Source: Dromaius novaehollandiae (lineage: Eukaryota; Chordata; Aves; Casuariiformes; Dromaiidae). From it: 64,000 bases of DNA. Positions 61,801-64,000 of this stretch are shown here, one piece after another. The position numbers were made by a program, and so were the translations under genes. The first letter of the stretch is position 1; each line of letters begins with the position of its first letter. Location: NCBI RefSeq assembly GCF_036370855.1, contig NC_088098.1, forward strand, positions 206,815,336-206,879,335, in the 5' to 3' direction. A model generated the notes under the pieces. It worked only from the letters and a program-made list of their open reading frames with translations, searched no databases and had not been told where the DNA came from.

Positions 61801-63900
61801 TGGGTAGAGCTAAGCTGGATAAAAACAAAAGGCTGTCAACATGTCTTTTGGGAGTTGGGCTTACTCTGATGCATAGTTTTGATCTGGTTACTTCATACAG
61901 AAAAAGGTCAAGTATTGCTACAGAACAGGTTAGCCAAGCAGAATCTAAAATATTTATCTTTTTATTTCTATAGCATGGTGGTTTTGGTTGGTGGTGGGGT
62001 TTTTTGGAGAGTCATTAAGTCACTGAAGTTTAGTCAGAAGTCTTTTTAGTGAAAGAGTAGACAGTAGTCTCAGATGGTAGAGACTGTGAAATCCAAAGCT
62101 GGAGGTAAAGTCCAGACAAAAATAACTGCTTATAACTGCAAATAACACTTCCTGCAGAAATAGCTGCTCTGTCTCTGGGCGTGTCTCTGTATTTACACAC
62201 AATAAGTTTTCTATAGTGGTTGTGAGTTTTCATTTTTGGAAAATCAACATTCCTTTTGAGCTTTGGCAGGAAAAAGTGTGAGCTTTTTACCTTAGATCTC
62301 TACTTTTACCAGCTCAGCCAAATTAAGTCAGTGTATTTGGGAGATTATACCTCTGTAATGACTCACATAGGTAACACCTAGGCTCGGATGCAAACATTCT
62401 TTAAAAAAAAGAAAAATGAGAGAAGAAAAAGAGGAAGAAACTGCCTGACTGCCAGTATTATTATGGCAGTTGCAGCAAGTGGGTGGCTTTAGGAAGTGCT
62501 ACTGAGAATGAAGCCTCTCGTCTGTTGGTCTCCTGTCCGAACCTGCCCCAGACTGATCGAACGTAAAACAGTTAGTTTGTCAGCTCCTTGCTCATTGTGA
62601 AAGAGGCTCTCCAGTCTTTGCAAACAAAACTCCTTGGTGAAATAGCTTGCCCTAATTGGTACCTTCCTGAGGAGTTCCCATCATGTGAAGAATGGAGAGG
62701 GCTTGCCCATCCATGGCTTTCCCTCTGTGGCCCCGTACCTGTAAGAGTTGTGTGGATTCCTTCTAAGGAGACTGTGGAAAGCTACATAAGAAAACTTCTT
62801 TCAGGAAGTTCATATGCATGGTGTAGATATCACCTCCTTCTGAAAAACAGTTTGGAGTCAACTAATCAAAACAAGCTAAAATGCCTGGCTTAGCCAGTAA
62901 GGCACTTGCTCTTAGAAACTGTACCTTTAGGCTAGAGTTAAAGCACAGTAGTCAAGGAGACTTTATTTTTTGTTCAGCATGTTCTTTCTGTTTGAGTCGA
63001 CAACCAAATGAAAAAGGCAAAGAGCACGCTCTTCTTAACGGAGGAGAACATTGTTCTTTTTGGCCCTCCGTGGGGACCATCACTTTCCAAGCGAAGCTGG
63101 GAGGCCAGCATCGCAGTTCCTTACACTGTTGGAACTGTAACAAGGATGTGAAACAGCCATCAATCGTGAAGGAGCATTCAGCCGAGAAACTTGTGCTAAA
63201 GGGGTTTCTCATTTTTTAGAAAAGCTTTTCAGTGGATTAACTTTAAAAATTCTGTGGGTCATGTTAATATTGACTTAATGGAGCTTTAAGGCACTCAGTG
63301 GAGTTCTAGGCCTCAGACTGAGTTTTAATGCGAATAACTTAGCTGAAGACCTTCATTATGAGATAGCATAGCCAGCATCTGCTTATATTCTTCTAAGTAA
63401 ATGTCAATCTAAATAACCATCATCTGTTCCTCAGGTGAGTAAGGACGGTACATATGTATATTGTCTACATGTCTTAACTCTTCAGAGGTTTTTTGCCCCC
63501 CCTCCCTTTTTCTGATCTAAACTGATGTAAATTCCAATGAGGGGCATTCAGAAAAGAGGAAAAAATAACATTTGCTTCATAACAGTATTAGTAGACAACT
63601 GAAGTGTGATGTGGGTATAACAGTACTGAAGATTACAAAGTAAATGATCTGATGCCATCTGCGTTGAATAGATGGTGCAATAATGTGCTCACCCAGGTAA
63701 CTAAGGAGCTGTGTCTAATGTGGGCTGCATCTTTTAGACTGGATTAGCACTATGTTTGTTTTTACAACAGTCCCATTTAACTAAAATGTCTCTCCATTTT
63801 GGGGTGATGCCAATTCATATCTATATTAGAAAATAGGTTTCATTTGTTTAAAACCCTTTGTAGAATAAATAATATACTTGAACCAAATTTGAATTATTGT
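55885..63900. other. Intronic unique sequence
   Basis: No exon, RNA gene or clear mobile element. An A-rich run with AAAG steps lies at 60,738-60,767. A frame at 62,881-63,219 contains several C-x-x-C pairs but no family resemblance and no convincing splice sites. Confidence 0.5.
60738..60767. repeat. A-rich microsatellite
   Basis: Sixteen A followed by two GAAA-type steps and more A. Confidence 0.9.
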
Positions 63901-63904
63901 TGTA

Positions 63905-64000
63905 GCTAATGCAAGAACATCAGAGCAGCTATAGGGGGTGAGATCAAAGCCCAGTGTCCTATGTCTGACAGTGGCCAGGAGAAAGTGCCCAGAGAAGAGT
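63905..64000 (-). mobile_element. CR1 LINE 3' end, cut by window edge
   Basis: The + strand reads 'caaagcccagtgtcctatg' then 'tctgacagtggccaggag'. This is the reverse complement of the CR1 3' stretch 'actggccactgtcagagacaggatactgggctagatgg'. Upstream bases ('gagcagctatagggggtgagatc') fit the continuing 'gaatggccatactgggtcagacc' part with a deletion. The element is on the minus strand, so its body continues beyond the right edge. Confidence 0.75.

Larger units (their letters stand above)
49964..64000 (+). other. SESN3: SESN3 intron 1 (5' part, runs off the window)
   Basis: After the donor at 49,964 I find no later sestrin exon; the next part of the protein (a K/R-rich stretch, then a conserved G-P-S-x-F-I-P segment in the family) is not visible in any frame. 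The rest of the window is therefore inferred to be first intron, at least 14 kb. It opens with a G-rich minisatellite, then becomes AT-rich unique sequence with scattered homopolymers and CR1 relics. Other frames in this interval are short and unrecognised. Confidence 0.65.

Noticed and set aside
62881..63219. 112-codon frame with several C-x-x-C pairs, considered as a second zinc-finger-like exon
   Set aside because: The Cys spacing fits no finger I know, no good acceptor or donor flanks it, and it does not match the sestrin sequence expected next.
1..64000. CRISPR arrays, operons, riboswitches, rRNA genes, insertion sequences
   Set aside because: None are present. The sequence is vertebrate nuclear DNA, and the only regularly spaced repeats are the intronic minisatellite and simple repeats.

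Overview
The window reads as vertebrate nuclear DNA, most likely from a sauropsid and, within that, most likely a bird. The reasons are the absence of bacterial-style gene packing, several heavily decayed LINEs that resemble the CR1 family of birds, turtles and crocodilians, a few ancient MIR/CORE-SINE-like cores, no Alu, L1 or B1-type repeats, and a steep base-composition contrast between AT-rich non-coding DNA and very GC-rich CpG islands with G-rich minisatellites. A crocodilian or turtle cannot be excluded by eye.

Layout. Positions 1 to about 48,650 are non-coding and look like a gene-poor flank. They hold three recognisable CR1 remnants (about 2,010-2,345, 11,055-12,100 and 22,090-22,440), MIR-like cores (about 18,065 and 31,300), many homopolymer and microsatellite tracts, and two CpG-rich islands with no recognisable gene: one at about 10,140-10,640 and one at about 36,490-36,800, the latter with a full palindromic CRE. 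From about 48,690 to 50,060 lies a strong TATA-less CpG-island promoter with an octamer, three inverted CCAAT boxes and a CGGGA pentanucleotide array. It ends in the one coding exon I can support: 49,865-49,963 on the + strand, 33 codons, closing on a GT donor. The peptide (MNR start, Ser/Ala/Gly spacer, C-x-x-C-R-K-V) matches the N-terminus of sestrin 3 as I remember it, so I call it SESN3 exon 1.

From 49,964 to the end of the window the sequence is the inferred first intron of that gene, at least 14 kb long. It opens with about 1.1 kb of G-rich minisatellite (61-62 bp period). Farther in it holds a composite CR1 region (about 54,700-55,880), and a minus-strand CR1 3'-end fragment runs off the right edge. 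The long open frames inside the CpG islands and the minisatellite are composition artefacts.

How it works together: the window appears to capture the upstream flank, promoter, first exon and part of the first intron of a single stress-response gene. The two upstream islands are candidate enhancers, alternative promoters or lncRNA promoters. All family assignments are from memory and pattern reading; no search was run.
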